In this document: piece by piece, positions 27,301 through 40,718 of the stretch | Numbering within the stretch: the stretch's first letter is position 1 | Layout: every line of letters begins with the position of its first letter | The notes under the pieces: model-generated | Database searches by the model: none | What the model saw: the letters and a program-made list of their open reading frames with translations, nothing else | What the model was told of the DNA's origin: nothing | Source: Branchiostoma belcheri | Taxonomy: Eukaryota; Chordata; Leptocardii; Amphioxiformes; Branchiostomatidae | Length of the DNA: 64,000 bases | Assembly (NCBI RefSeq): GCF_001625305.1 | Contig: NW_017803157.1 | Span: 2,115,678-2,179,677, forward strand | Direction: 5' to 3' | Made by a program: the position numbers and the translations under genes

Positions 27301-30300
27301 GAGTCTGGGTGGTAAGCTTAGCACATTTAAAAAGATTTTAATGCTGTATTCGTATCACCACGGTGGGCTGCAGCGTACTTGTATCAGGAGAGTGGAGCAA
27401 AGATGATGAATGTTTTCAACCTTTGATCCTCAGTCTAAACCTGTTTGAAAGGATCATCACTACATGTCTATCTAATGGCGTATGAGCCGCAATACCAATG
27501 TATATGTATAGCCGGTAAAACCGCTCTTAAACGACCTGTCATCTACAAATGGTGATACATTGCGCAAACATATCGAATGAATGAATGGAAGGATGGATGG
27601 ATGGATGGATGGATGGATGAAGAAATGAATGAAAGAATGAAGATTTAGTTATTTTTCTTGCTTTTTATCCACCGAGCCCATGTGGACTTCTGTATCTGTA
27701 TCTGTATAGCCGGTATAACCGCCTTTCGGCGTAACACACCAGCTATATGTATACATACTGTAGGCTCAGACAAATGGAATCCCTAAGTATAGATCAGAGA
27801 TTTCACAAGCCTATTTGTTTTGATATATGTACGACATGTAAGGATCATGCATCTTGCACTCGCCCTACGGTAGCAGAATCCAAACATGGGACAGAATACT
27901 GAATGCTACATACTACGAGAAACAAACGGGCTGAACTGGCCTGCCTGTATGCAAAGAAAAGCCCTACAGCTGAGCGGCCCGAATCCTTTACATCGAGACG
28001 CGATCGCAAAAGGGATGGAAAGATCAATCAAAACTCGTGCTGGTTTGTTACTTTGAGATGCTGCAATGATCGCATCAGACGTACCGAGCTATATGGCGTA
28101 CTGTAATTTGAGTAACAAGCGGCCCACACTCGGCCTTGGTACTTCAGCAGAATTTACCGATTTTAGCTTAATGCTCCGGTAGGTCATTTCAAGGGTCAAT
28201 CAGCAAATCAAACCCCTTCATTTTTTGCTTGCCGCCAAGCAGCAACGTTTCCAATAGAAGTTTCCTTTCTTGTAACACCGCCAAACCAGTTACATCGTCA
28301 TGTCATACTTTTGGTTAGTGAAGTTGTTTACAACTCTTAACTATATTTAAAACAATTCAGCCTCGAGGGTGACATTTTCATGTAGACTCTTGATGCTGAA
28401 TAAGTCTCTAGATCTTACATCTCATACTTTGCCGCGGAAAGATAGAAATAGAAATCTATTGAAGATGGGTTCGTGGATTCTATATTTGAAACATCTGAAA
28501 ACAAGTCCTACCTTTATCCAATTGCGGTTATGTATTAGCAAACAGACAGCTGTTACCAAATTAAATGTGTTTTCGATGTTTCTCCTTGATGCAGTTATGC
28601 ACCTAACAATAAGCTTCACCACCGGCGATAATTGCATGGATCTTTTTCAATTCGAAGAATTTCTAAAGCCCCTGTCACACATTGAGAACCTTCCCAGACA
28701 CCAGCCAAACAAGGTTGGCTGAAGTTCGGGAGCTCAGTCTGACCATATTTAGGCATTGCCTACTGAGGGTGTAGGGGTAGATTTCTACACAGATCGACTC
28801 AAAGTTTGATTTGAGTCAACATACAGCATGGTAAGCCAATTAATTCTTTACTTTTGATCTATCACATGTTCTTTCAGTTTCGACAGCATGGTAAACCAAT
28901 AAATTCTTTTCTTCTGATCTTTTACTTTTGATAGCATGGTAAACCAATAACTTCTTTACTTTTGATCTAACACATGTTCTTTGACTATAAAATACTTAGT
29001 GGTGCAATTCGAGCCCTGCTTCTTTTTCTATGATACCTATTCCCTCTCGATCTTTGACATCTTGCAAGTACCTAAATAAAAAGAAACAGTACGGTCGCAA
29101 ACTTTTTATTTTGAACACGGATGAAATTGATGCCATCCACATGAAGAAGTAAGTGCGGTGTTTCGCGGTTTGGTGAGACCTCTAACCCGCCACGCCACTT
29201 GTTATGCCCGGAACGACTTCCCGATGAAATCCTTACTGTCACCCTTCGCGTGTTGTACGGGATCCCTGCGTCAGAAGGGTGAAAAGGCCACGGTGTGTGG
29301 TTAATGCCTCTGCTGAAATATTGGCGCCTTTAGCCCCAAACGATACGAAACCTATTACATTAACACGCAGAAGTGCTGCTAGGAAATTGAGTTAAGATGA
29401 CCCTTACTCCTAACGTCAGATACTGACGGACGAACAAGTAGAGAAAAGTGGAAAAAAAAGTTCAAAACATGAAATCGGAGATAAACTTTACAACATGAAA
29501 TCGAAGGTAGATATGATCTGCGTAAAAAAAATCACATCATAGAATGCATTTATTTTTATTTTTTTATTCACTTCAGAATTCACCTTAAAACAAGGCTCGT
29601 GAAAGCCACTTACATGTTTTGGGTTACAGTGATGACTGTGTGGTCAGATATTTGTTCACCCTTGATTTAAACCGATGGAGGTTGTAATTAGCGGTGAAAC
29701 ATTCACGGGGAAGCTTGTTCCACAGTGAAGTGGTTCTGGGGAAGAAACTTGACTGATGGACTATTGAGGAAGAAAGGGTGATTTTCTGCTGTTGAGGTGG
29801 CTATATACTTGTATACTGTATATAACTAAGCGCACTTTGCTATAACACCATGGTTTATGTTTTAAACATTGCTGGCGTCGACGGACTCAACAACACTAAC
29901 CGCAAAATTGTTATAATACATGCGATCAAACATACCCATTAACTTAATAGAATAACCATCCGACTAATGATGCGGTGTCACGCTTTGTCAAAAACGATTA
30001 CACTTAACTACATTCGGATGTGTGGCGTCGGGTGGTGTAGTGATTAGAGCAATCGACTATGAACCGGGGAGACCCGGGTTCGATTCCGAGTCGTACCGGT
30101 ACATGTCTGAACATGCGCCCCGACGTTGTGCCCTTGGGAAAGGCACTTTACACGACTTTCCTCACTCCACCCAGGTGTAAATGGGTACCTGACTTCGGTT
30201 GGGGAAAGCCGTATTGAGGTCACCTTGTGGCGCCGAATGGCAGCCGCACAGACCCTTGCGACAATTCCACAAAAAATAATTGTGGAACAAATATGTGTAA

Positions 30301-33300
30301 TTGTTGTGATTTGTATTGATTATGTGATACCCTGCATCAATTCAGCCGTATAAAGGCTGCGACTGCACGGGTACTGTTTGGACAATAAAAACCATTAATA
30401 TGTGCATTCACTTGTATTTGTAATTATTTTTTATATGTCGACAGAGAGGTCATGTACACCTTTTATTCCGGGCGTCGTGAATTATTGTATTGTATGCGTA
30501 AAATGCAAGCAAAATCTAGATAAACAGTTTTGATATGCGAAACCCGTTCTTAGCCTCTACCACAGCGAAGTTAAGCTCGTCGTTCATCGACCTCTGTTCT
30601 GTATCTGTATCAGATGTTGCAAAAAAATTAAATATAAATCACATTTAAAAACATGAAGGGATGTTTCTGATTATCGTCTTCAATCATATCATGTAGAGTA
30701 CATACCGGATCAATGTGTGGAGGTGTGTATGCTGCAGCTTGGTAGTTAATGATCTGATGACGTATGTGTGTAGGTTCTCCGCATCTTTTGAGTAACCAGA
30801 GCCCCGGCTTTGAAAAAAAAGAAGCACGCTGATCAAATGGACGGAAGTGTGTTTTTTGGGGGCGGGAATTTGTATTTTTCTCGTCCTCCACAGTAATGAT
30901 TAGAAGTGAGTGGACGGAGATTGGGTTTCAGTCGATTGACAGGGTTGTTTCTTCTTGGTGTTAGGATGTGGTATGAGGTCACCAGGAATGTATAATGTGT
31001 AATCATGGTATGAAACATAAACCACAGTGTAATGCCGACTCTGAAGTACGTCTATGCATTCTACGATGTAATTCAATCGGGTACATACAGATGGGCACAA
31101 CAAAGGCATCCCAAGATCATTTGATAGTATCGCTTAAAGGAAATTATTCGGAAACATCCGAAGCGGAATATTAGCTACAATGTAATCATAACTAAGACTA
31201 GCCAAGTTGGTTCTGCTTTCTAGGTACAAGATAAGGGCGTTTCCTAATGAAGAATGAAGCAGGATAATGCATGTGTTTACCAGGTTTTACTCCGAATATC
31301 TAAGATTCAATCAGAAGGTCGTAACATGCTTTTCCCGGGAAATCCCTGCCCGTCTGAGATACGAGGAAATGGATTGTTTTATTATCACCTCTTTCCAAAT
31401 CCAATGTACCACGTTCATCACCTGCTGCGATAAAGGTAGTGCCCCAGTAAGCCTCCGTTAGGAGATAGCCAACGTAAAATAATTGAAACTCGAAGAGGCT
31501 CTGACAGTTTTGACCACAAGGTTCTGCCCTTGTAGTTCGGTTTGCATTCCAGGCACGTAAAACGGAACAATTCATAATCTTGGGACCTAAAATGGTAATC
31601 CTCGGCTGCTTAACGTTCAGATACACAAAGCCTGAGCTTAGTCAACGAAAACAATACTTCGTACCAAGAATTATGATCAAGCTTTATATGTACCATAAGA
31701 AAAAGAAAAGGCAGTCCTATAACGTGTTAAGGCTGTAAGGGCGGTGGGCTGATGATCCACTGTCTAGAACACGGTATTGTGAAGAGGACCCCATCCCTCT
31801 CCTTCCACCACCTTTTATATCATCTTGTTAAGTGCCTTTTCCAAGGTTTATCCGGGAAAACCAATCCAACCCGCGATCTCTCGATCTCGAGCCTGTCGCC
31901 ACCATCTGACCATGCGACGCCACAATACCTAAGGCAACAGCAAGTAATTGTTATGGATGACATCAGCACGCGCATTAATTTTAGCCTGATTTTGAAGAAA
32001 AAAAACCAAGAAATTTTATTGCCCTCTGACAGTGGTCAACATGCCGAAAATGGGCAAAGATGTCTGTTGCCATGACGGAATATATATGGCAGATAAATAT
32101 GAAGAGAGGAGACAAGACAAGGTACTGGTTTATTGTTTTGTCTTGACTTTGATGCAGTGATGCATTTCATTTATTCTATATGTGATATTTCCACTGAATC
32201 AGAACCATTTGAAAACCTTTTTTTCCAAAGCTGTTTCAGTGACAGGATGTTGTAATCATTTCTTGTTTAACAAGGTTTATGATGCGAAAATCTAAAAATG
32301 TACAAATCTTGTTTTTTTTGCCCGCCTTGTCCACCCTATCGCATTAGATTTGGAGTCTGCGGAGGATGTCATCCAGAAAATTTACTTGCTGTAGCCTCAG
32401 CTGTATGATACCAAGTCATTAGAGCTAGTCAAGAACAATTTTGAAACTGCGATATTGTACGCAAGACCAAAGGGGGCTAATGGTGCTTCAAGTAATGTAA
32501 CAATCAGTAGCGACTGAAAATGTAATTAGCTTCATAATGCTTTATAACTCACGCTGCTGACACTAAAATATGGATTTATTTACGACAATATGTTGAATAA
32601 TTGCAAGAGCACAAATATTACGAATGCTACATTGGCAATACAGAGCGACTCTATAGCTAGGGTATTCAGCACATATGTACTATCTGTATACATCCAGCAC
32701 GTTTCAGGCCAAACTTAATGCCACCGATTTATATTCTATTTCATGTGGTCACATTGCTATCTGAAAGTCAATTTTCTTCTACTACAGCGTTGCTGCTGGG
32801 ACTTCAAATGCTTCTCTATTTTCCCAAACGCATGGCGCAAGCTCTTTGTTGGGAGACCTTTTGACCTTCGCAGATAGTTCGTTACCTATCGTTTTTTGAA
32901 TTATTGATATGCTCGGACATCAGAGGAAAATGACTTATTTGAAACTCATAGTTTGTAACTGAAGAAAAAAGATATTGTACGATAACTGTTACGGACAGGG
33001 TGTGTGTAATTGCTTGTAAAACACCCTCTTCACGGAGGCAAAAGTGTAAAATTGTCGACGTTTTCGCAACAGTAACTCTGATAGAATGGAGGTACTGTTT
33101 TATTTTAAACGTGTCTGCCTGCGTGTCTGTGTTTCTGGATTTGAGATAGCATAACATAGGCGCCAATAACATAGAATCTTCCCCCGACCACCAACCAACC
33201 AAGGTTTCCACCTTTCTATCATCATTGATATAAGTTGAAAAAAACTTGAGTGTGCTGTCACCACGTCTTGTGATTACATGTTGGAATAAAAAAAAAGAAT

Positions 33301-36300
33301 TGGGCCAAATTTGAGTCACATTTGAGTCAAATTAGACCCACGAGCGTGCCCGGACACCAGCCAACCATGATCGAACATCAAGGCCCGTCTACACCAGAAT
33401 GTTTGAATCATTCTGAACCATCCGACCGGCGCAGCCGAACCGTCAGTACAACCTAGGTGAATACCTGTCAACCACAGCCGACCTTCCCCCTGGTTGTGAT
33501 TGTGGGGGAGTTCGGCAGCCAACAGTGTTTTGGAGGCCATATTTGGCAATTTCTGGCAGGCGTTCAGAAAAAAATTGATGCTGAATGTGATAAAGTTTAA
33601 ATCGTAAATCGACGTCGGAGCTCAGACTTCCTTTTAACTTCTTCAATCGTTCCTAAACCTGCCTGCGAGAGCAAACCAACATGGTCCGCGAGGAGAGCAA
33701 TTCACACAGTGACTCACAAACATCATAATAGTCATCCAAGGGTCCAATTACCTGATGTAAGCTAACAGTCAGAGATTACAAGCAGTGCAAGTATGTGCAG
33801 TTTCCTGCGTCCGTGAAATCCTATGGGATTATGCCTTACTTTCCTTCTTTGATCGCGTCCCGGTTGACCAGTTCTTTGTAACGATCACAAACTGTGAGAC
33901 GTGTGCGGCTTACAGACGGCGACCTGTTGGAGTAATCTGCCAAGTCGGCTGCGTTGTTGATTGGATTGTAGTGTAGATTGTAGTCAGGTATGGATTGATG
34001 CCGTTACTATCTCTTTAAGCTTGTCGAAGACGTTGACCCTGATATAGGATTTTGAACCATCGTGTGTGTTCAGGATTACCCCTATATAAACTCACTTTTA
34101 TACCTCACTGAACCATATCATGGTAAGAAAGCGAAAAACGTATTCCCCAAGCGCACGCCGCCAGTTATAGAAAGAAAAGACTTGAAGCATCATTCAGGCA
34201 GTCTGACTCAGTCAAGACCTCGTGGATTTGCGAGCGTCATCCGCGGATACAGAGGGGCGTGAAGGATGCAAGACTGTAATTAGGCCCTATATCTTTTATA
34301 CGTGATTCTAATACCCATCCATCCATCTATTAGATAAGATTCGGGTGGCGCCTTGGGTGCTGACAATCAGTCAGCCCTGTTTCTGTAATTGTCTTCCGGA
34401 GAACGGATCCTTGCATGGCGATCTTCTATGCACAGGTGCATGCCCATACACCAAATATAGATTGCATGAAAGCGCCAAAATAAATACCATGTAATGGTGC
34501 ATCACAATTCTAGAGGAGAAATCAAAGTTTCAATTTCTTCCAGCGGTGAACCAGACTAGACGAGCTTTATGCAATAAAACATGAAGCAGACCAAATGGAA
34601 ATATTCTGTTCGTCTCGCCATAGAACGTTTGCTATCAATGAGAAATTGTCAGCATATCAACGTGACATACGTGGCATAAAGGTATGAACATGATGTTAAC
34701 GAGATATTAGAGCATTGTTAAGCGTGACCAGGATGTGTTGGATGTTAGCAATACTTTAACTTCAATCAACGCACACGTTGCCATACATTGTACCTACTAC
34801 GATTGCCGTGCAATGAACTCCTTCCTTTATCAATATACCGGCAGCGTAGAGGATCAAAACATTAACGCTTAGTGGCAGACATCTCACATCGCTCAGTAGG
34901 GGCCTATTAAAACTAACAAGCGCCATGAAAGCCCTAATCGTGTCACGAATCCCTGATGTTTTAACATCAGGAGTTGAGTACAGGCTGCCGGTACTGTTTT
35001 AACGAGAAGGCATCGACAGATCCAAATGGCAATGACCGTTTACAAGACTGCAATTAGCCTCGTTACCCTTCCTGATTTTCTTATCTGAGATTAGCTGGTT
35101 TTATTCTATACAGTGCCGTATTTTCATATCTACTGGGCCTTCTCGGCGGAAAAATCCATCGGAAAATCTAAAGGAACTAGATTCAGACTTCAGAAAGAAT
35201 CAATCACATACGTAGAGTGTTTAGTTGCAAAGGATATAAATTTGCATTCCAATGTTTAGATATAAGTTAAAAGGTGTTCAAGAGTTAAATTTCCATCAGA
35301 TTTTATGCCTTCAATATTCGCTCTCTTTAAGTCTCCTCTTGGATATTGGTTTTCCAGTTAGTCTGAGAACGTTGGAGCCAAAATCATCATGCAGTTCGCT
35401 CTGGGGGGCAAATAAGTTTCTAAGGTACTTTAAGAATTTCCAATGGAACCTGGGGTCGTTTTAGAGGTCAAGTTTTCGGACCATTTGAGAGCCAACAAAT
35501 GAGATGGAACTAAAGACTGTGACCTATAGGGTACTTTGTATGGAATCGGCTCAGATGGAAGCCATGCCAACTAGGACGACTTTCGTGCTAAAGAAAGATG
35601 AGGATATAGATAAAGAGAGAAAGGCCACATTTGCAAGCAAATACTGCATCTGTCAATCCATACCCCTCCTCATAGCAGGAATGGACTCTTTCAAAAACAT
35701 CCCCATACCAAATGGGCATTCCAAGTTATAGTGCAAATTTTAGCCAGGTTATATGGCTTACATTAAGTTTAATGGAGCCTTGCATTGAATTTAAGATATT
35801 TCCAGTTTTTTGCTGCCTTGAAATCGCATTGGGTGCCTTTATCACCTGAAAACTTTATTCTCCCAGGCATATCAATCACCAGCAGTATCATCATGCTGAC
35901 CGTGATCGCCATCGACCGGTTCTACGCCATCATCTTCCCGCTGAAGGCCCGCATCACGGAGACCAACACGGCCGCCGTCATCTCCACAGTCTGGCTCATC
36001 TCCTGCGCCGTCAACGTGCCGCTGCTCGTCGTGTCCGAGCAGAGACAGTGGCAGTGGGACGACGGTGTACTGGAGGTGATCCTATCGTGAAAGTTCATCT
36101 GTGTTGGTAGAAGTCATTATGCAGCAAGTTTAAACTGTAATTTCCAACACAAGAAATTGGACTCACCCAAATTTTCGACTGTACAACTCCAGTCTTTGTC
36201 AAGGAATGAACTTGCTGCATAATGGAGGTGATCCTTTTTTTTATTGTTCACGCAGTACGGAAGACTACAACACAAATTGGTAACGCTAAAAGTAGCTAAG

Positions 36301-38058
36301 ACTTGCTAAGACTCTGCTCGTCGTGTCCGAGCAAAATCAGTGGCAGTGGGACGATGGTGTACTGGAGGTGATCCTATCTTGAAAGTCCATCTGTGTTGGT
36401 AGAAGTCATTATGCAGCAAGTTTAGACTGTAATTTCCAACACAAGAAATTGGACTGCACGACTCCAGTCTTTGTCAAGGAATGAATAATCTACCGCTTCC
36501 GTGACGTCACGCAGGTAACACACGTGACTCCGTGAGCAGTGGATCATAGGTTGCAGGAAGTCTGTGGCGCCCCCCGTCTCTGTTGAGGGATGGTTGTAAT
36601 GCCCTGATGTAGATTCATTCCTTGACAAAGACTGGAGTCGTGCAGTCGAAAATTTGGGTGGGTTCAATTTCTTGTGTTGGAAATTACTTGCTGCATAATG
36701 GAGGTGATCCTTTTTTTATTGTTCACGCATTAAGGAAAACTACAACACAAAGTGGTAACGCGCTCAAGTAGCTAAGACTTGCTAAGACTCTGCTCGTCGT
36801 GTCCGAGCAGAAACAGTGGCAGTGGGACGACGGCGTGCTGGAGGTGATCCTTTTTTATTGTTCAGGGTTAACGTTACCCAACTAGTCATGGATTGAAACT
36901 GTATGACGATCACAAATAAAGTAAAATCACTGATTTCTAAGGAGTCAGAGCCCTCTCCACGAATAATGATGAATGAAAGACCCGTATGGTACATTCATGC
37001 CCCCAGGGGTTACATACAGGTCGTCTAGATCTTTTTATCTCATCTAATTAATAATCTTACCTTGTAATTGTAGTTGGTCAATAGGTACCCTCTTCCTGGG
37101 GCAATGAGACCGCTCTTCAGCTTCTTCTGTACGGCGGTAGCAAATCCTTTCATGTGCACTTGTGGTCAGTCAGTATGTGAACGTCTCCTGCCACTTGTAC
37201 TTGTGGTTTCTCCACAATATAATAATAATAAACATAATAAAAACAAATGTAGAAAACCAAGTAATAGTTAAACATAATACATACAAGACAAAAGTGCAGT
37301 ACACCCAGTACAGTCATAAACCATTGTACGTGAATGTGATGATATGGTTGATAACGATTTCAAGATTTTCAGTACACTAACCACATGACTAAGACTACTT
37401 TGCCATCGTATCTTCTTCTCCCCAGATCTGGTGTGCTGAGAAGTGGGACCAGCACCAGAAGGCGGTGTACACGTCCGTGCTGTTCGTGGTTCTGTACGCC
37501 GTGCCGCTGGTGGTGATGATGGTGGCTTACTTCCTGCTGGCGCGCAAGCTGTGGCGCACCACTTCACCGGGCATCGCCGCGCTCTCCATCCAGCAGCTGC
37601 AGCTCAAGGCTAAGAAGAAGGTACTTGAGATCTTCTTCCTCTAAAGTACTCTCTGCACTGACCCGTTTTTAATTGGGTTCGTCTCACAGAAAAAAAAATA
37701 ATCAGTGCTACGTTGTGACCCAATTTGTTACATGTATGATGTTGGTCTAAGATGTTGATATGCAGTAGCCTGGTTACCAAACTTTACAAACATTATAGCT
37801 ATTTGCGGAGATGATGTAGGACTCGGGAGGTATAATAGGTTTGGTAATTCATAACCAGGCTAGATATACAGCCTCCCACACCATGTTCTACATCATTCAC
37901 CGGAGGCCTGGCGAACCACGTCTGTATCATCCAAAATCTTGGAGAGTAGATACATGTAGGCGCCGCCAAGATTATAAGCCTACAGAAACATCGTGGCAAG
38001 TCCAGTAACATGCTGCTGGCTGTCATGTTGCCCCTACAACCGTTCACGGTTATGGGAC

Positions 38059-38089
<31 letters not shown>

Positions 38090-40437
38090 CATACACCATG
38101 TTGTCATTTTCCTCAGGTCATCAAGATGCTGGTTGTGGTGATGACGGTGTTCTTCGTGTGCTGGACACCCTACCAAGTCCTGCAGATCTGGCTTCAGTTC
38201 GGAAATCTGCCCGAGGTAAAGAAGAAGGCAATGGATATCTAAAACTTAATCTCCAAGCAGATTCTTTGTGTGACTTCTAATGGCTACAGGAGGCCAATGG
38301 ATATAGGCTGCCGTCAATACAGACTCCCATTGCAGCACAGAATCTGCTTAGAGATTATCTAAAACTAACTCTTGAATAGTGGTGCTTCTTGTCTGAATCG
38401 TAGCTGAGATATTTCATTGTTCCTGTCATTTATATATATGATTACAACCAACACGATTTCACTGATGCATGCCCTTACCTTGATATTTAGACAAAACACG
38501 ATGTGCTCTACACTAAGAAAGAGAAAAATACCACTTTATTGACCTTAATTGTCAATTTTTATGGTAGAAAATTTGATCACAGAATGTCAGGCCTTGTTTT
38601 TTTGCTGACATGAAAGGCATACCAGTCGCCTCCGATTTATCACCCAGCTACTGACCCTTTGTAAACCCTACACTCTAAAGCAAGCCTTATCTAATTGACT
38701 TCTAGTGTAACTCTGACATTTAGCTTCTCCGTAGTAAATAACGGTTGTCATGGTGACTTAAAGTGTCTGACGTCTTACCCTGAGGGGCTCCCGTGAATGA
38801 CGGTGAAATGCTTTAAAGTTTTAAAATGAAATTCATTATTTTCAACTTCATTAACTCATGCCCGAAGGATAAATTTTTAAAGAAAAATAAACCCAGGATA
38901 TTGAGATTGTTTTTTTTTCATATGAGGTAATGTCGTCTCCGCTTCTTAAGTTTCCATACCTATCAAACACCTTCTTCAGATCAAAACTTCTAGCTGAAGT
39001 ACTGTTGGATGCGCTTTTGCGGCGAGAACACAGTGTACAATTCCAAACATTTGCAGAGGAAATGCATTTTTTTATCTTGGCATATGCATACGGTCTGCTC
39101 CGTTTATTCTTACTCAAACACATTCATATATATGGTGACAGGAGTCTAAATCCCTCCTGCTATAAAATTGCAACATGATGCAGCCCAACACTAGTTACCA
39201 TGGTGACAGAAGTCTGGTTCAGGCCATTGACCTTATTTGTTTGGAGAAATAGAAGAAGAGGAAGAAGAAACAGAGCAAAAACAAGAAGTGAAGGAAAACA
39301 TAAAAAAAGCTTTAAATCTTTTAAAATATTTTTCCAGGAGAGCCCGCCGTACTTCAAACAGCTGCGGTTCGTGGTGCTGCTGCTGGGCTACTCCAACTCC
39401 GCCCTCAACCCGATCATCTACGCGGGCGTGAATGAGAACTTCCGGAAAAGCTTCCGCGACGCCTACAAGTGCAAGCAATGCCGCCGGAATCAGGTACTGT
39501 TTCTAGATATGAATTTTTGCTATGGTTTAAAGCTGAGGTAGAATGTAAAGTATGGCTTGAGAAGCAATTTGCAGTTTCTAGTGGAGCAAGTTCAAGTCAA
39601 TCTTACTTACAAATGTTATGATTTCCAAACAGATAATGTTCTGTGCTGTTCTATTTTTCATTGAATTGGGATATTTCTGCTGTAGTATAACCAAAGAAAG
39701 AAAAATAGCATCTGTATCTGTATAGCAGGTACGCGGTATAACCACCCTTCGGTGTAACACACCAGCTTCTGTATCTGTACAGCCGGTATAACCGCCCTTC
39801 TGTGTAACACACCAGATTCTGTATCGGTATATCCGGTATAACCACCCTTCTGCGTAACACACCAGCTTCTCAGACACGTGGCGCGGCAGCAGCTGGCTAC
39901 ATTACACCGAAATACTTTTTGCACCTAAAATTTTGAACATCTACCTCTAAACATTGTTTAAAGCTATCCAGTGATGGTGCCCCTACTGTACTTGGTGGCA
40001 GCAAGTTCCACTCTACGGTAGTTCTAGAAAACGTTAGTATCAGCGTGCCACTAGGTGCTCTTCCAGTTCTCATCAATACACCGTCAACATACATGTACCT
40101 GTCTCCAAGTCATTTTACAACAACAGCTTCTTTCCCAGGACTGCAAAATTATGGAACTCTCTTCCAAACAGCTGCTTTTCGTCCGATTACAATCCACAAA
40201 GCTTCAAAACATTATACTCACTTAAGTACCTCTAGCTCTATGCCTAGAAGTGGCCAAAAATAATTGGCCTTGCATTGAGCGACACCGTTAAAAACAATCT
40301 CGTTGGTGTTGTGATTCCAGGTGCAGCCGGATGGACCCGCGGTGTGGCTGGAGCATGCTCACGACAACATCGAGACCCACAGCACCCAGGCACCGCAGGA
40401 GCTCCGCACGCTGGGCCACAACACGGCCCGGGCCTGA
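24364..40437 (+). CDS. Class A GPCR, neuropeptide-receptor type (QRFP/NPFF/orexin-like)
   Basis: Six exons (24364..24745, 35867..36075, 37426..37620, 38117..38215, 39338..39493, 40321..40437) give 385 aa, all junctions in frame with good GT..AG sites. N-terminal NxS/T sites (NAST, NFTY, NVTA) suit an outside N terminus. TM1 ends GNCLVIYTVAVNKKMRTTTN, TM2 has NLAVADIL, and TM3 is followed by AIDRFYAII (DRF in place of DRY). TM6 is FFVCWTPYQ and TM7 is NSALNPIIYAG. After TM7 come helix 8 (NENFRKSFRDAY) and Cys residues suited to palmitoylation. The KKMRTTTNFYL loop and the WRTTSPG stretch after TM5 place it with neuropeptide receptors, Gq- or Gi-coupled at the plasma membrane. The exact ligand class is inference. 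Intron 1 is 11.1 kb and holds most repeats of the region. Confidence 0.88.
24690..25960 (+). repeat. Tandem copies of GPCR exon 1 3' end with its splice donor
   Basis: The last 60 or so bases of exon 1 plus the donor and about 90 bp of intron recur in tandem seven more times. The 'caacaccttcatgcag|ggttag' core ends near 24920, 25070, 25240, 25424, 25574, 25744 and 25924. Copies decay with distance: the first two are close, the last ones have changes in the donor (ggttac, ggctta, gagtta). All seven extra copies lie within intron 1. Confidence 0.9.
26067..26212 (-). repeat. Three tandem copies of a 50-bp element tail
   Basis: The unit is agctggtgtgttacgcagaa followed by gggcggttataccggctata. 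The opposite orientation occurs at 27691-27740, 39709-39870 (three units) and 60811-60868. At 39709 it directly follows a reverse transcriptase C-terminal remnant, so it is probably a LINE 3' tail. Confidence 0.7.
26213..30021. other. GPCR intron 1, middle part; repeats only
   Basis: Holds a (ggat)n run at 27592-27620, one copy of the 50-bp tail at 27691-27740, and three roughly 55-bp tandem units starting 'acagcatggtaa.ccaat' at about 28826-28985. A dispersed repeat at 28680-28810 and a LINE-like scrap at about 29640-29800 (gaagcttgttccacag, ggggaagaaactt) are also here. No coding exon is supported. Confidence 0.5.
30022..30395 (+). mobile_element. tRNA-derived SINE, full-length-looking
   Basis: Head: A-box-like TGGTGTAGTGATTAG and a perfect box B GGTTCGATTCC (30077-30087), with an anticodon-arm-like segment between. 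Body: tgcccttgggaaaggcactt and tcactccacccaggtgtaaa, shared with 17723-17957. Tail: ends near ggacaataaaaaccatt. A true tRNA gene is unlikely because the acceptor stem does not pair. Confidence 0.8.
30396..35866. other. GPCR intron 1, distal part
   Basis: Contains a degenerate minus-strand SINE-like piece at about 31765-31925, TIR element family 2 copy c at 31933-32396 and a dispersed 'gacaccagccaaccat' repeat at about 33300-33500. The rest (33500-35860) shows no exon, RNA gene or recognised repeat. Confidence 0.45.
31933..32396. mobile_element. TIR element, family 2, copy c (inverted relative to copy b)
   Basis: Starts ggcaacagcaagtaattgtt and ends aaaatttacttgctgtagcc. The interior is the reverse complement of copy b (22710-23187) with scattered changes, including atttcttgtttaacaaggtt. 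Flanks (TAA/TCA) no longer match as a target duplication. Confidence 0.7.
36022..36853 (+). repeat. Copies of GPCR exon 2 3' end with donor, plus palindromic insert
   Basis: The exon 2 end (ctgctcgtcgtgtccgagca through ctggag|gtgatcc) occurs at 36022-36080, 36313-36372 and 36790-36850. Between copies lie 'cattatgcagcaagt...' elements. At 36412-36700 two arms of about 90 bp (ccaacacaagaaattgga; gactccagtctttgtcaagg) are inverted around a 110-bp core; 36118-36222 is a shorter, core-less version. Reading frames are broken in the extra copies. Confidence 0.85.
38060..38095 (+). repeat. (catA)n microsatellite in GPCR intron 3
   Basis: Run of acat units about 20 bp before the exon 4 acceptor at 38116. 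Length variation here could affect the polypyrimidine tract region. Confidence 0.9.
38248..38357. mobile_element. MITE-like element, family 1, copy c
   Basis: Starts taatctccaagcagattct and ends agaatctgcttagagatta, with a short interior. It sits in GPCR intron 4. Confidence 0.6.
39709..40235 (-). mobile_element. LINE 3' remnant with three tail repeats
   Basis: Minus-strand translation at about 40060-39900 reads LTFSRTTVEWNLLPPSTVGAPSLDSFKQCLE. That matches the common C-terminal signature of non-LTR reverse transcriptase proteins ('..R....WN.LP..VV.A.S...FK..L'). Three units of the 50-bp tail follow (39870..39709). The copy is 5'-truncated and not functional. It lies in GPCR intron 5. Confidence 0.6.
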
Positions 40438-40703
40438 TCACTGCATCCACCCGGCCGCGCTGCGCACAGGGCACGGTCCTCCAGACTACAGACCAACTGC
40501 AGCATTTATACTGTAGGACATGTAATGCAGTAACACACATGGGCCTCGTCATGGTTTACATATTACTGGTCTTGAAAACCTAAAAAAAAACTTGCGTACC
40601 AAACGCACACATACATGTACATACTATTATTATTATTATTACACACACTTCCTTTGGGCCTTGTCATGGTCTTTTAAACTTGCTTTAAAAAGTTGCGTAC
40701 TAA

Positions 40704-40718
40704 ACGCGCGCGCACACG

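Noticed and set aside
28369..28722. Plus-strand frame of 117 codons in GPCR intron 1
   Set aside because: Its end runs into a dispersed repeat and the translation shows no family pattern.
30022..30095. Possible tRNA gene with perfect box B
   Set aside because: The ends do not pair into an acceptor stem and a SINE body follows that is shared with another copy.
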